Positions 26,267 through 34,568 of a stretch of 64,000 nucleotides of DNA are shown piece after piece. The DNA is taken from assembly GCF_900130075.1 (NCBI RefSeq), contig NZ_LT671418.1:372001-436000 (forward strand), written 5' to 3'. The notes under the pieces were generated by a model. That model saw nothing but the letters and a program-made list of their open reading frames with translations, had not been told where the DNA came from and ran no database searches. Source of the stretch: Herminiimonas arsenitoxidans (GTDB lineage Bacteria > Pseudomonadota > Gammaproteobacteria > Burkholderiales > Burkholderiaceae_D). A program made the translations under genes and the position numbers. The stretch's first letter is position 1. The number at the start of each line of letters is the position of its first letter.

Positions 26267-27130
26267 ATGAATTGTCCGTTGCCCATGTCGTATCGCCCTG
26301 AATTTACCAGCACGCCAGTCAAACTGACGTATGACGTTAATGCCGTCAATGAAACCGCACAGACTTCGGCTGTAGCGATTCCGGCTGAGCGTCCGCTGAC
26401 GGTGTATGTCGATGGTCGTGAACTGATTACCTTGATGACCTTGGGCGCTGCGCCGGAAATGCTGACGCTCGGTTATTTGCGTAACCAACGCCTGGTGGAG
26501 TCGATTGAAGAGATTGTCTCGGTGCATGTGGATTGGGATCAGCATGCGGTGTCGGTCACGACGCGTGATGGCATTGCCAATATCGAAGAACGTACAGCAA
26601 AACGGGTCGTCACCACCGGTTGTGGGCAAGGCACGATGTTCGGCGGTTTGATGGATGAGGTCGACACCATCGTCTTGCCGACAGATGCCAGACTCAAACA
26701 ATCCACGCTTTATAAAATCGTCAACACGATCCGTACGCAGGATTCTGTCTATGCCAAGGCAGGATCAGTGCATGGTTGTGGACTGTTTTCATCCGAAGGC
26801 GATCTGCAATACTTCATCGAAGACGTCGGTCGTCACAATGCAGTCGATTCCATCGCCGGCATCATGTGGCTGGAAAATATCAGTGGTGCTGACAAAGTGT
26901 TTTACACCACAGGTCGCCTGACTTCCGAGATGGTGATTAAAGGTGCGCAGATGGGCATGCCGTTCTTGATCTCGCGCTCCGGCACGACACAAATGGGTCA
27001 TCTGGTGGCGGAAAAGGTCAATATGACCTTGCTGGCACGCTGTACCGGCAAACACTTTTTGCTCGTGACGGGCAAGGAACGCATGGTTTATGAGCCGGAG
27101 TTGCTCGATTCCTCACTGCGCGTTGCGTAA
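26267..27130 (+). CDS. fdhD: FdhD sulfurtransferase for formate dehydrogenase
   Basis: Carries sulfur from a cysteine desulfurase to the Mo-bis-MGD cofactor, which formate dehydrogenase needs. About 287 residues from this ATG; TTG at 26249 and ATG at 26285 are alternatives, and none has a clear ribosome site. Seen: SVHGCGLFSSEG, DVGRHNAVDSIAG, TTGRLTSEMVIKGAQMG and SRSGTT, all hallmarks of FdhD. The loop is TTGCGQGTM, with one Cys rather than the CxxC of E. coli (Cys121/124). A 12-codon ORF at 26235 ends overlapping this start (ATGA) and might be a leader. Confidence 0.93.
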   Translation: MNCPLPMSYRPEFTSTPVKLTYDVNAVNETAQTSAVAIPAERPLTVYVDGRELITLMTLGAAPEMLTLGYLRNQRLVESIEEIVSVHVDWDQHAVSVTTRDGIANIEERTAKRVVTTGCGQGTMFGGLMDEVDTIVLPTDARLKQSTLYKIVNTIRTQDSVYAKAGSVHGCGLFSSEGDLQYFIEDVGRHNAVDSIAGIMWLENISGADKVFYTTGRLTSEMVIKGAQMGMPFLISRSGTTQMGHLVAEKVNMTLLARCTGKHFLLVTGKERMVYEPELLDSSLRVA

Positions 27131-27238
27131 CCTCTCTATCAACCACTCAGCGTATTCTTTCGGCAGCACTTCCTGAGTACGTTAAAATTGCGGCTACAAA
27201 AATGAATAGCCGACGCCTCAGTCGCAATCTACTTCCTC

Positions 27239-27943
27239 ATGTCTTTACTTGACGCTACTCGCGATGCATTCGGTTTGCTCTTTTCGGGCGATGCCGTGCT
27301 GTGGCGTATTATCTGGATATCACTCAAAACATCCATCGTTGGCCTGCTGATCGCAACGCCGATTGCAGTGCTGCTCGGCTATTTGATCGCAACGCGTGAG
27401 TTCATCGGCCGTCGCATTGTGATCTGGATTGCGCAAGCAGCCTTGTCGCTGCCGACGGTGTTGATCGGTTTATTGCTGTATCTGATGCTGTCGCGGCAAG
27501 GTCCACTTGGTTCGCTACAATGGTTATTCACTCAAACCAGCATCATCTTCGGGCAAGTCCTGATTGTCTTGCCGGTTCTGATTGCCTTTACCTTATCGGC
27601 AGTACAAGCAGCTGACCCGCGTCTGGCAGAGACAGCAATCGTGCATGGCGCATCCAAATGGCGTGTCATGCTGACGGTGTTACATGAAGTCCGCTTCGGC
27701 GTGATGGCGGCCGTGATCAATGGTTTTGGTCGTGTGATTTCCGAAGTTGGCTGCGCGATGATGGTCGGCGGGAATATTGCAGGCGAGACGCGCACGATTA
27801 CGACAGCGATTGCTCTGGAAACCAGCAAGGGTGAATTTGCACAAGGGATTGCGCTGGGTATCGTTCTGATTGCGTTCGCCTTGTTGATCAATGCCGCGAT
27901 GATGTTGTTGCAAGGTGATGCCCGTCCAGCGAGGAATATGTGA
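27239..27943 (+). CDS. tupB: tungstate/molybdate ABC transporter permease TupB
   Basis: A 234-residue inner-membrane permease of the TupB/ModB type with about five to six helices and the conserved EAA-like loop ETAIVHGASKWRVMLTVLHE. Similarity of the whole sequence to TupB (ALSLPTVLIGLLLYLMLSRQGPLG, GFGRVISEVGCAMMVGGNI) favours tungstate over molybdate. tupC follows, with the stop overlapping the start. No tupA (periplasmic binding protein) is in the window. The metal uptake fits the Mo/W formate dehydrogenase. Confidence 0.85.
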   Translation: MSLLDATRDAFGLLFSGDAVLWRIIWISLKTSIVGLLIATPIAVLLGYLIATREFIGRRIVIWIAQAALSLPTVLIGLLLYLMLSRQGPLGSLQWLFTQTSIIFGQVLIVLPVLIAFTLSAVQAADPRLAETAIVHGASKWRVMLTVLHEVRFGVMAAVINGFGRVISEVGCAMMVGGNIAGETRTITTAIALETSKGEFAQGIALGIVLIAFALLINAAMMLLQGDARPARNM

Positions 27944-28617
27944 TGGATGCACTTTTATCGATACAACGTTTGCAAAAGAACTTCCATCAGCGTCGTTTGC
28001 TGGATATCGAAAATCTGTCGATTGCACAATCGCAAGCGTATGTGCTGACCGGTTCCAACGGTTCAGGAAAAAGCACCTTGATGCGCATATTGGCTGGGCT
28101 GGAATCGGCTGATACGGCGGATGTGCGATTTCAGGGAGTCACAGCTAGCCTGTCACCGTATCCGCGCGTGATGCGCGATGCCATCGTCTATGTGCATCAG
28201 CATCCTGTAATGTTTTCCACCAGCGTTGCCGAGAATATCGGTTACGGCCTGTTCGTGCGTGGTATACCGAAAAACATCATTGCCGAAAAAGTAGAAGAAG
28301 CCATCGTCTGGGCTGGCATTACGCATTTGCGCAAGAACGTACCGAACTTCTTGTCTGGCGGTGAAAAGCAACGCGTTGCATTAGCGCGTGCCCGCGTCCT
28401 GTCGCCGAAATTATTGCTGCTGGACGAACCGACTGCGAATCTGGATGGATCTGCGCGTGAACAGGTGATTGCTTTGATTCCGACGCTGGTACGCGAAGGT
28501 AGCAGTGTGATCATGGCGTGTCATGATAGGGACTTGATTGCATTGCCTGGTGTGCAGCGCCTGAAGATCCGCGATGGCAAGCTTGAACTGCGGCAAGCAC
28601 ACTTACACGAAGAGTAA
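27943..28617 (+). CDS. tupC: tungstate/molybdate ABC transporter ATPase TupC
   Basis: A 224-residue ABC ATPase with Walker A GSNGSGKST, signature LSGGEKQRVALARA and Walker B LLLLDEPTANLD in order. It lacks the long C-terminal mop/TOBE domain of ModC, which is typical of TupC. ATG at 27943 (GTG at 27940 possible) has GAGGA upstream and overlaps the tupB stop, giving coupled translation. Last gene of the formate dehydrogenase run. Confidence 0.9.
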   Translation: MDALLSIQRLQKNFHQRRLLDIENLSIAQSQAYVLTGSNGSGKSTLMRILAGLESADTADVRFQGVTASLSPYPRVMRDAIVYVHQHPVMFSTSVAENIGYGLFVRGIPKNIIAEKVEEAIVWAGITHLRKNVPNFLSGGEKQRVALARARVLSPKLLLLDEPTANLDGSAREQVIALIPTLVREGSSVIMACHDRDLIALPGVQRLKIRDGKLELRQAHLHEE

Positions 28618-28645
28618 GGTTTTCCCCGGTAATACGCCTACGTAC

Positions 28646-29251
28646 TTAAGGTAGCCGCAAGGTAAAAAGTGCGCCGCCATTTAACGGCGTACTCAATTGC
28701 ACACTGCCTTGGCGATTTTCATTGCGATGCGCTTTTGCAATCGCGTCACACAATGCCATGCCGAGTCCGGTCGATGGCTTTTCTTCCGCAGCATCCAATC
28801 CGGTTCCATCATCCTGAACTGTGAAGACGATTTCTTCATCTACTTTCTTGCATCCGACGACTATGTTGGTGCGCGCAAAGCGTGTGGCGTTTTGTAATGC
28901 TGCATCCAATGCCAGAGCAACCAAATGTTCGTCAAAGAAAGCAATGGCAGGCATATCATCGGTATTGATGGTGATGTCTAGTTTTGATGGTGTCGCTATG
29001 CGGTCGCGTAGCAAACCGTTGAGAAAATCATCCGGACTGACGGCTTCTATGCGTGTAGTCAAACCTTGTGTGGACGCTTTGTACAAGGTGAGAAAGCCAA
29101 TCATCTTTTCACGTAATGCGACACAACTTGCGTGTGCTTGCCTGGCTTTGTCTTGATCGAGATCATCAACTAAAGCCGATAGTTCACCTTCCAATGCACC
29201 CAAAGCATTTTTCAAGTCATGTACAACGATGGCGGTGAGTTGTTGATCCAT
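28646..29251 (-). CDS. sensor-less histidine kinase
   Basis: A 201-residue soluble kinase with only the dimerisation and ATP-binding domains. H-box VVHDLKNALGALEGEL puts the phospho-acceptor at His 11. N-box DAALQNATRFA, G1-like DDGTGLD and a G2-like STGLGMALCDAIAKAH follow. There is no transmembrane or PAS domain. It starts 2 bp after the stop of the receiver-TPR gene on the same strand, so it should act on that protein. The input signal may come through the TPR part. Confidence 0.85.
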   Translation of the reverse strand: MDQQLTAIVVHDLKNALGALEGELSALVDDLDQDKARQAHASCVALREKMIGFLTLYKASTQGLTTRIEAVSPDDFLNGLLRDRIATPSKLDITINTDDMPAIAFFDEHLVALALDAALQNATRFARTNIVVGCKKVDEEIVFTVQDDGTGLDAAEEKPSTGLGMALCDAIAKAHRNENRQGSVQLSTPLNGGALFTLRLP

Positions 29252-29253
29252 AC

Positions 29254-30882
29254 TTATGCCTCGACGCTGGCTTTAACCAGTGTTTCGCGCAGGAAGCGAT
29301 ACATCTTGGCGACGCGTTCGCTATTTGGCATCAATACATCCAGCTGTGCCAGATAGGCATTCACGCGTTCTACGTAGTTGCGATCCAGACCTTTTTGGCT
29401 CATCCACAGTAGATGTAGTTGCGCGGCGGCGAGCAATACGCCGGTATTGTCCGGTGTCGCGGTCAAGGCTTCTTCCAACTTGGTCAGTGATTCGTCGAAC
29501 TGGCCGGCACGCATTAATTGCGTTGCCTGATCAACGATCAAGGCGCCTTCGCTGATGGCTTCATCAACGATTTTTTCAATCAAGGCTTCGTTGCCGGTAT
29601 CTTGCAAAACGCGACGCGCGTAGGCGACCAGACGTGTATTTTCATGATCAGCCTTGATGGCTTTGGCCATGATGCGTGCGCCTTCTTCATTGAGGCCAAT
29701 AGAGAAGGCGGCCTTTGCCAGTGCCAATGTATTGGTATCAGGACGTATGCCATCAGCCATTTCTTTGGCTGATTCAAATGCTGCCTTGGCAGAGTCGATA
29801 TCGCCAAGGCGAGCGAATGCCTGTGCGGCAATAGTCGCTTGTCGGGCGGAAAAATGTGCGTCGTCCTGGTGATCTTTAGCCGCGTTGCTTAATACAGAGA
29901 GTGCATTGGCCGCTTCGCCGATATCGACATGCACTTGCGCCAGCGACAGGGCATCGGATGCTTGTGCCGTGAGCGAGCCGCGTGTGTGGGTCAATGCCTT
30001 GTCAAACGCGGTGCGTGCCTGTTCCAGATTGCCGACACGATATGCGGCATCACCCATCAGGCGGCTGCGTCGTGCGGATGGAATCACGTCATACGATTTG
30101 TTGAAAGCATCAAGAACAGCTTCTTCGTTACCTTGTGCTTCAGCGATTTGTGCGAGCAGATCGTAGGCGTCGATGAATTTGGCATTGACGTCCAAGACGT
30201 CTTGCACAATTTTCTTGGCTTCATCGAGTTTGCCAGCGGCTTGATCGCATCGTGCCAGCCCAAGTTTGGCCCACACCAGATCGCTGCGTAAACCGAGTGC
30301 CTTGAGATAAGTGACGCGGGCATCGTTGATATTGCCTAATTCGAGTGCAGAGCTGGCTTGGATTTTCAGGATATCTACTATCCACTTCGGCTCGACTTTT
30401 AAAACTTTGTCGCATTCAGCGATGGCGCCAGTCAGATCTTTCATCTGCAAGCGATCAGTGATCGGCTTCAAGGCGTTTTGCCTATCGAGCAAACGTTCGA
30501 TGCGATCCGCAATCTTGCCGCCGGTGAGCGGTTTGACCATGTAAGCATCCGGCTGAAATTCTGCTGCGCTGGCCACGCTGTCATAGCTGCTTTCTGCCGT
30601 GATCATGAAAAACATGGCAGTCGGCGATAGCAGTTTTTGCGAACGCAAGAATTCCAGCATCTGCTGGCCGTTGGTTTCTTTATTGAGGTTGTAATCGCAA
30701 ATGATTACATCGTAGTTGGTAGAACGGATGTATTTGATTGCATCGTTAGGCGTGGCGGCCTGATCGACTTGCTCAATACCTAATTGTCCTAATTGGGTGC
30801 GAATGTTTTGTCGCATTGTCGACATGTCGTCTACGACTAGTGCGCGCAATTTGGCAAGACGGCTATTGAGAATAGTGGCCAT
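29254..30882 (-). CDS. response regulator with TPR repeats
   Basis: A 542-residue protein with an N-terminal receiver domain (acidic pocket VVDDMS near residue 18, phospho-acceptor Asp 63 in DVIICDYN, conserved Lys in YMVKPLTGG) and about 400 residues of TPR helical repeats with patterns such as VWAKLGLARCDQAAGKLDEA. There is no DNA-binding or enzymatic output, so it likely works by protein contact. The kinase gene follows directly in the same operon. A receiver-TPR regulator of this kind occurs in several Betaproteobacteria, with an unclear role. Confidence 0.88.
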   Translation of the reverse strand: MATILNSRLAKLRALVVDDMSTMRQNIRTQLGQLGIEQVDQAATPNDAIKYIRSTNYDVIICDYNLNKETNGQQMLEFLRSQKLLSPTAMFFMITAESSYDSVASAAEFQPDAYMVKPLTGGKIADRIERLLDRQNALKPITDRLQMKDLTGAIAECDKVLKVEPKWIVDILKIQASSALELGNINDARVTYLKALGLRSDLVWAKLGLARCDQAAGKLDEAKKIVQDVLDVNAKFIDAYDLLAQIAEAQGNEEAVLDAFNKSYDVIPSARRSRLMGDAAYRVGNLEQARTAFDKALTHTRGSLTAQASDALSLAQVHVDIGEAANALSVLSNAAKDHQDDAHFSARQATIAAQAFARLGDIDSAKAAFESAKEMADGIRPDTNTLALAKAAFSIGLNEEGARIMAKAIKADHENTRLVAYARRVLQDTGNEALIEKIVDEAISEGALIVDQATQLMRAGQFDESLTKLEEALTATPDNTGVLLAAAQLHLLWMSQKGLDRNYVERVNAYLAQLDVLMPNSERVAKMYRFLRETLVKASVEA

Positions 30883-30996
30883 TATGGTGCGGAAAATAAG
30901 GATTTCCCATCATACGGCTATGTTTCTAGAGTTGCCACAAGAGAATGCTCTTCTTGCAAGTATCTGATGGTATTGCGCGATAGCGCTAATGTGCTG

Positions 30997-31023
30997 ACTC
31001 GCCTCCCATGGTGGGAGGCGAGT
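30997..31023. terminator. 12-bp palindromic stem after imuA
   Basis: ACTCGCCTCCCA / TGGGAGGCGAGT with a 3-nt loop, ending 7 bp before the imuA stop on the minus strand. GC-rich but without a U run, so it is a candidate 3' hairpin rather than a classical terminator. Confidence 0.5.
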
Positions 31024-31030
31024 TGTACGC

Positions 31031-31810
31031 TTATACCGGTAGTGTTGCGCGGTGTCGGGCAGCTGTAGCGGCAAGAGCAGAATGCGCTACGGTATAGGAT
31101 GGCGTCGTGAAAACAGGTGAGCTTAGTGAGCGTGCTGCAGCTGGTGTACTCACTTTGGATGATGCCGCAAGTGGCAGCATCATAGGCTTGCTGTGTACCG
31201 GCCCGCGACGTTTGATGATTTCGACAGACATGCGGCCGTCAGTCGCAGGCTGGCATAGCATGCGCAATGGAGCAGGAGATGATTGGCTTTGGTCGGATAA
31301 AGGGCGAAACACAAAGGTCAAGCCATCATTGCTGGCAGCTAGCAGTTGCAGGCGGCGTAAATGGTCCGGTCTCGCTTCCGGCAACCAGCACAGCAGTGCA
31401 CCGAAATCCACGCTTTGCATAGCCTGTTCGACAGCCCAGATTCTATCCATGGGTTTGTCAGCTTTGATCAGGATGACATTCGAGAGATCGATGCCCAGAT
31501 CAGCCAGTGACGCGGCAGAGGGAATATGTGGTGGCGCCAGCAGAATCACGGTTTTGCCAGCTTGCGTGAGCTGCCTCAAGGCAGGTGCCAGCACAAGCAA
31601 TTCACCGACATCCGGGCGTGGCATCAGCAACTCAATCAAAACGGAGGAAGGCCAGCAACCATTCGGCAATTCCTGATCCAGTGCGCGATAGCCGGATGGG
31701 ATAGGTTTGGCGCGACGCGTTTCATTGCGGTCGTCGTGCCAGAGTGCCTCGGGCAATGAAGCGAAAATGGACTGTGCTGAAGCGGGAAGAGCGGATGCCA
31801 GTGCGACCAT
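31031..31810 (-). CDS. imuA: ImuA, translesion synthesis-associated RecA-like protein (orphan)
   Basis: A 259-residue ImuA-like protein. In the SOS mutasome ImuA (SulA-like, RecA fold without clear ATP motif) works with ImuB and DnaE2. Seen: the start region FASLPEALWHDD, then PNGCWPSSVLIELLMPRPDVGE, VILLAPPHIPSA and MLCWLPE-like LLCWLPEARPDHLRRLQLLA. ATG at 31810 is chosen because TGGAGG lies just upstream; the frame also opens to TTG 31864, which would abut the LexA box and leave no leader. No imuB or dnaE2 follows: the next minus-strand gene downstream is the unrelated receiver-TPR gene. A LexA box sits just upstream. Confidence 0.88.
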   Translation of the reverse strand: MVALASALPASAQSIFASLPEALWHDDRNETRRAKPIPSGYRALDQELPNGCWPSSVLIELLMPRPDVGELLVLAPALRQLTQAGKTVILLAPPHIPSAASLADLGIDLSNVILIKADKPMDRIWAVEQAMQSVDFGALLCWLPEARPDHLRRLQLLAASNDGLTFVFRPLSDQSQSSPAPLRMLCQPATDGRMSVEIIKRRGPVHSKPMMLPLAASSKVSTPAAARSLSSPVFTTPSYTVAHSALAATAARHRATLPV

Positions 31811-31866
31811 AAAACCTCCAAATACTGATTGGGATAAGGCGTCAGCGAGTCGACGCATTACCAATA

Positions 31867-31886
31867 TACTGTATATGCATACAGTA
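31867..31886. promoter_or_regulatory. LexA box (SOS operator)
   Basis: CTGTATATGCATACAG matches the CTGT-N8-ACAG consensus exactly (31869-31884), with flanking TA on both sides making a longer near-palindrome. It sits 57-76 bp upstream of the imuA ATG at 31810. Confidence 0.9.
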
Positions 31887-31941
31887 TAAAAGGTTTTTTT
31901 GAGAATTCAGCTATTTGTAGCCAGATTGAAACTGGCTGGGA

Positions 31942-32613
31942 TTATTTGTCCGTTCCTTGAACTAGTGCCATACGCCTGCGCAGCCGTTCCGCTTCAACAC
32001 TATCTCCAGCTTGCTGCGCACGCATGGCTTGTATGCCCAGCCAAGCCAGCAAAGGACGACGCCATCCCTGAGCGGATGCGGTATCTACTGCCAGTGTCAG
32101 TACGGCCGGTGTGGCACGGTTGGTGCGGAACAATACGCCGGCCGCGACCAGACGGGAAAGTGGGTCATCTATGCTTTGCAAAGCAACTGCAGCGGCTGTA
32201 TCTGATGTTGCGCCGGCTACTGCGCGATGCTGCGATGGCAGTGATGCGACATCCTGAGGTTGTATGCGTCCGGTCAGATAATCGGCATAGGCACGTTCCG
32301 ATACTGGGGCATCCTGCCGCAATTTTTCGAAGCCGCTGCATTCTTCCAGCACCAGGCTGGCTACGCGACTGGCGCAACGCGTGAGTTCTACGCGCGCGAG
32401 TAGATCGATGCGGCCGGTGCGTGCTACTTCATTGCGGGCGTAAGCAAATTCCTGCTCTTCAGCGCGTGTATTGCCTGCCAGATAGGCGTTGGTAGCCAGA
32501 TCGGTCGCGCTCTTGGCATTCATTTGCCAGTCAGGTAGAGGTGTTCCGGCGCAGGCTGCCAACAGTCCGACGAGACTGGCAGCTAGCAGCGTATTTAAAA
32601 GGCGAGATGTCAT
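31942..32613 (-). CDS. lipoprotein of MCE transport operon
   Basis: A 223-residue lipoprotein: a signal with LLAAC (Cys at residue 21) is followed by a helical, hydrophilic domain. I do not recognise a family. Its ATG at 32613 overlaps the stop of the MlaD-like gene (ATGA), so it belongs to the same minus-strand operon. Outer-membrane lipoproteins commonly end such operons (PqiC-like or MlaA partners), but this sequence does not clearly match either. The upstream in-frame ATG at 32649 lies within the MlaD-like gene and is less likely. Confidence 0.78.
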   Translation of the reverse strand: MTSRLLNTLLAASLVGLLAACAGTPLPDWQMNAKSATDLATNAYLAGNTRAEEQEFAYARNEVARTGRIDLLARVELTRCASRVASLVLEECSGFEKLRQDAPVSERAYADYLTGRIQPQDVASLPSQHRAVAGATSDTAAAVALQSIDDPLSRLVAAGVLFRTNRATPAVLTLAVDTASAQGWRRPLLAWLGIQAMRAQQAGDSVEAERLRRRMALVQGTDK

Positions 32614-33590
32614 GGCAGGGTCAACTCCGTGTCGCGTGCAAATGGCCATTTGCGATTGATCTCGTTGACCAGTTGTTCAACCTTGCGCAAGCTGCGATCA
32701 ACTTCTGCGCGCAGCGAGCCGAGGTCGTTGGTTGCCGATTTGGCGTTGCCGCTGATGACTTGCGCGTCGTTTAATACTGCATCGACCTTTTTCAAGCTGG
32801 CTCTGGCTTCACCCAACATGGCATTGAGCTGGACGATGGTGGCCTGGCTGTTGCCGTCTTTGCCGAATACCTGATTGTCGGTCTTGAGCAGCAAGCCATC
32901 GACCTTGGCCAAGACAGCGTTGGCGCGATCCAGCGTCGCCACCATTTTTTGAGCATCTTTTTCGTTGCCGAACAGTGCGCCCAAGGCACCGTTAGGGCCG
33001 TTGAGTTTTGCTGTCATGCCTTGCAAATTCGTCAGGCTGGCATTGAGTGCCGAGTCGGCTGAAGTGAGATTGTTGATGTTTTCAATCAATTGCTTGGCAG
33101 AGGAAACCAGGATCGGGATTTCCGCCGAAACATCGCCGACCAGCAAGGTGCGTTCGGCTCCGGCTTCCAGCGGTGGATCGGTTGGAACGCCGGTGTAAGC
33201 ACGTATGCGTGTGCTGCCGACGATGGCGCGCTCCATCGTAAAGACGCTGGATGTACGTAACCAGTGCGCGTCTTTCTTGGCGACAGCGACTATCATGCGT
33301 GCCTTGCCATCTTTACCTAATTCAATACGGCTGACACGTCCTACAGGGAAGCCGGAAAACGTCAGGTCCATGCCCACCGACACGCCTTCAGAATCGTCCG
33401 CCAGCAGCACCAGTTCTTGCGTGGCTTCGAATGCGCCTCTGGCATACATCAAGTAAGCCGCTGAGCTGCAAATCAACACAATCAGGAAGATGAGCAGGAT
33501 GGCTGCCTTGAACTCCAGATTGCTGGGCGCGAGGCCGGGCAGCTGCGTTTTTGGCGGTGGCGGAATGGATGAGTCTGGTTGTTCTTGCAT
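32610..33590 (-). CDS. MlaD-like MCE domain protein
   Basis: A 326-residue protein: a cytoplasmic tail, one transmembrane helix near residues 28-47, and an MCE domain (SGFPVGRVSRIELG, then the region around STRIRAYTG) followed by a helical, coiled-coil-rich C-terminus with a long ALNASLTNLQGM-type pattern. It would hold phospholipid or another lipid in the periplasm. The start follows the permease gene by 27 bp and its stop overlaps the lipoprotein start, so the three form one operon on the minus strand. Confidence 0.9.
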   Translation of the reverse strand: MQEQPDSSIPPPPKTQLPGLAPSNLEFKAAILLIFLIVLICSSAAYLMYARGAFEATQELVLLADDSEGVSVGMDLTFSGFPVGRVSRIELGKDGKARMIVAVAKKDAHWLRTSSVFTMERAIVGSTRIRAYTGVPTDPPLEAGAERTLLVGDVSAEIPILVSSAKQLIENINNLTSADSALNASLTNLQGMTAKLNGPNGALGALFGNEKDAQKMVATLDRANAVLAKVDGLLLKTDNQVFGKDGNSQATIVQLNAMLGEARASLKKVDAVLNDAQVISGNAKSATNDLGSLRAEVDRSLRKVEQLVNEINRKWPFARDTELTLP

Positions 33591-33617
33591 GGCAATCAGG
33601 CGCAGTCGCTATAAGAG

Positions 33618-34433
33618 TTAATAATAATTGCCCATCAGGGAAGCAATCTCAATCAGCAAAATGACGAAGAACAGGCGAACCATGGCAGCCAGCTCATTGG
33701 CCGCCTTCGAACGGCTGTGTAGCGATGTTTGGGATGTATCGTAAAGCGAGGAAGCCATCGGGATCAAGGACACGGCCAGACTGAAGAACAAGGTCTTGAG
33801 CATGAAAATCATCGACACCGCAGGATTGAAAATCTGGCCAACGACGCGCGTATAACCGGCCAGTGCCCATTGCGTGAAGCCATAAACGGAAAGATAAGCC
33901 AGGATCAAGGTCAGCACGCAGCTTACTGCTGCCAGCATCCAGACGGAAAATATGCCTGCTACGGCACGGGGGAAGAATTCTCTGCGTATCGGATCGATAC
34001 CTTGACGTTGCAACGCGTGCAAATCGCCGCGTGCGCGCATTTCTGCCAGCTCTACGCCATCCGGCAATGTGCGTCGCAGTGCGATAAACAAGGCCGCTGA
34101 CAGTGGAATGAGTTCCAGCACTAATACGCGGACGACCATCTCCAACGCATATTTTGACAGGCCATAACTCAGTGCGGTAACGACTACGATGCGTATCAGG
34201 ATGACGCTGGCCAGCGCAGACAAGACGGAAAACCAGATCAGATTTGCCGTGGTGCCCAATACGATTTGATAGGCGATGGCATGACGATTCTCACGTTTGT
34301 ACGTGGTGGGGGACAAGGCCAGAGACAGCACTACGACGCCAAACAGTACTATGCGCCAGCCACCCAGCAGCCAGCGCAAGGTGGCACCGCCCATCTGTAG
34401 CAGTGTATCTGGAAGGGATACTTTTGCAGTCAT
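33618..34433 (-). CDS. MlaE-like ABC transporter permease
   Basis: A 271-residue inner-membrane protein of the MlaE/YrbE family. Seen: WFSVLSALASVILIRIVV, then an EALM-like cytoplasmic loop with GVELAEMRARGDLHALQRQGIDPIRRE, and three to four further helices. First gene of the operon permease - MCE protein - lipoprotein. The MlaF-type ATPase that would normally be encoded with such a permease is not found next to it or elsewhere in the window. It diverges from the spermidine-synthase-like gene. Confidence 0.85.
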   Translation of the reverse strand: MTAKVSLPDTLLQMGGATLRWLLGGWRIVLFGVVVLSLALSPTTYKRENRHAIAYQIVLGTTANLIWFSVLSALASVILIRIVVVTALSYGLSKYALEMVVRVLVLELIPLSAALFIALRRTLPDGVELAEMRARGDLHALQRQGIDPIRREFFPRAVAGIFSVWMLAAVSCVLTLILAYLSVYGFTQWALAGYTRVVGQIFNPAVSMIFMLKTLFFSLAVSLIPMASSLYDTSQTSLHSRSKAANELAAMVRLFFVILLIEIASLMGNYY

Positions 34434-34568
34434 GCGAGCATGGTAGCAGTGAATCGGCCTGTCATTTCATTGTCCGGAAGGAAAGTTGCAGTTCAGATGT
34501 AGAGGAAATTGCAGATATAAAGTGAGCGAACTGATTTGAATAAGACCGTTTGCACGGCATAGCGTACT

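Noticed and set aside
31107..31676. 189-codon plus-strand frame opposite imuA
   Set aside because: Shadow of imuA; no ribosome site or domain.
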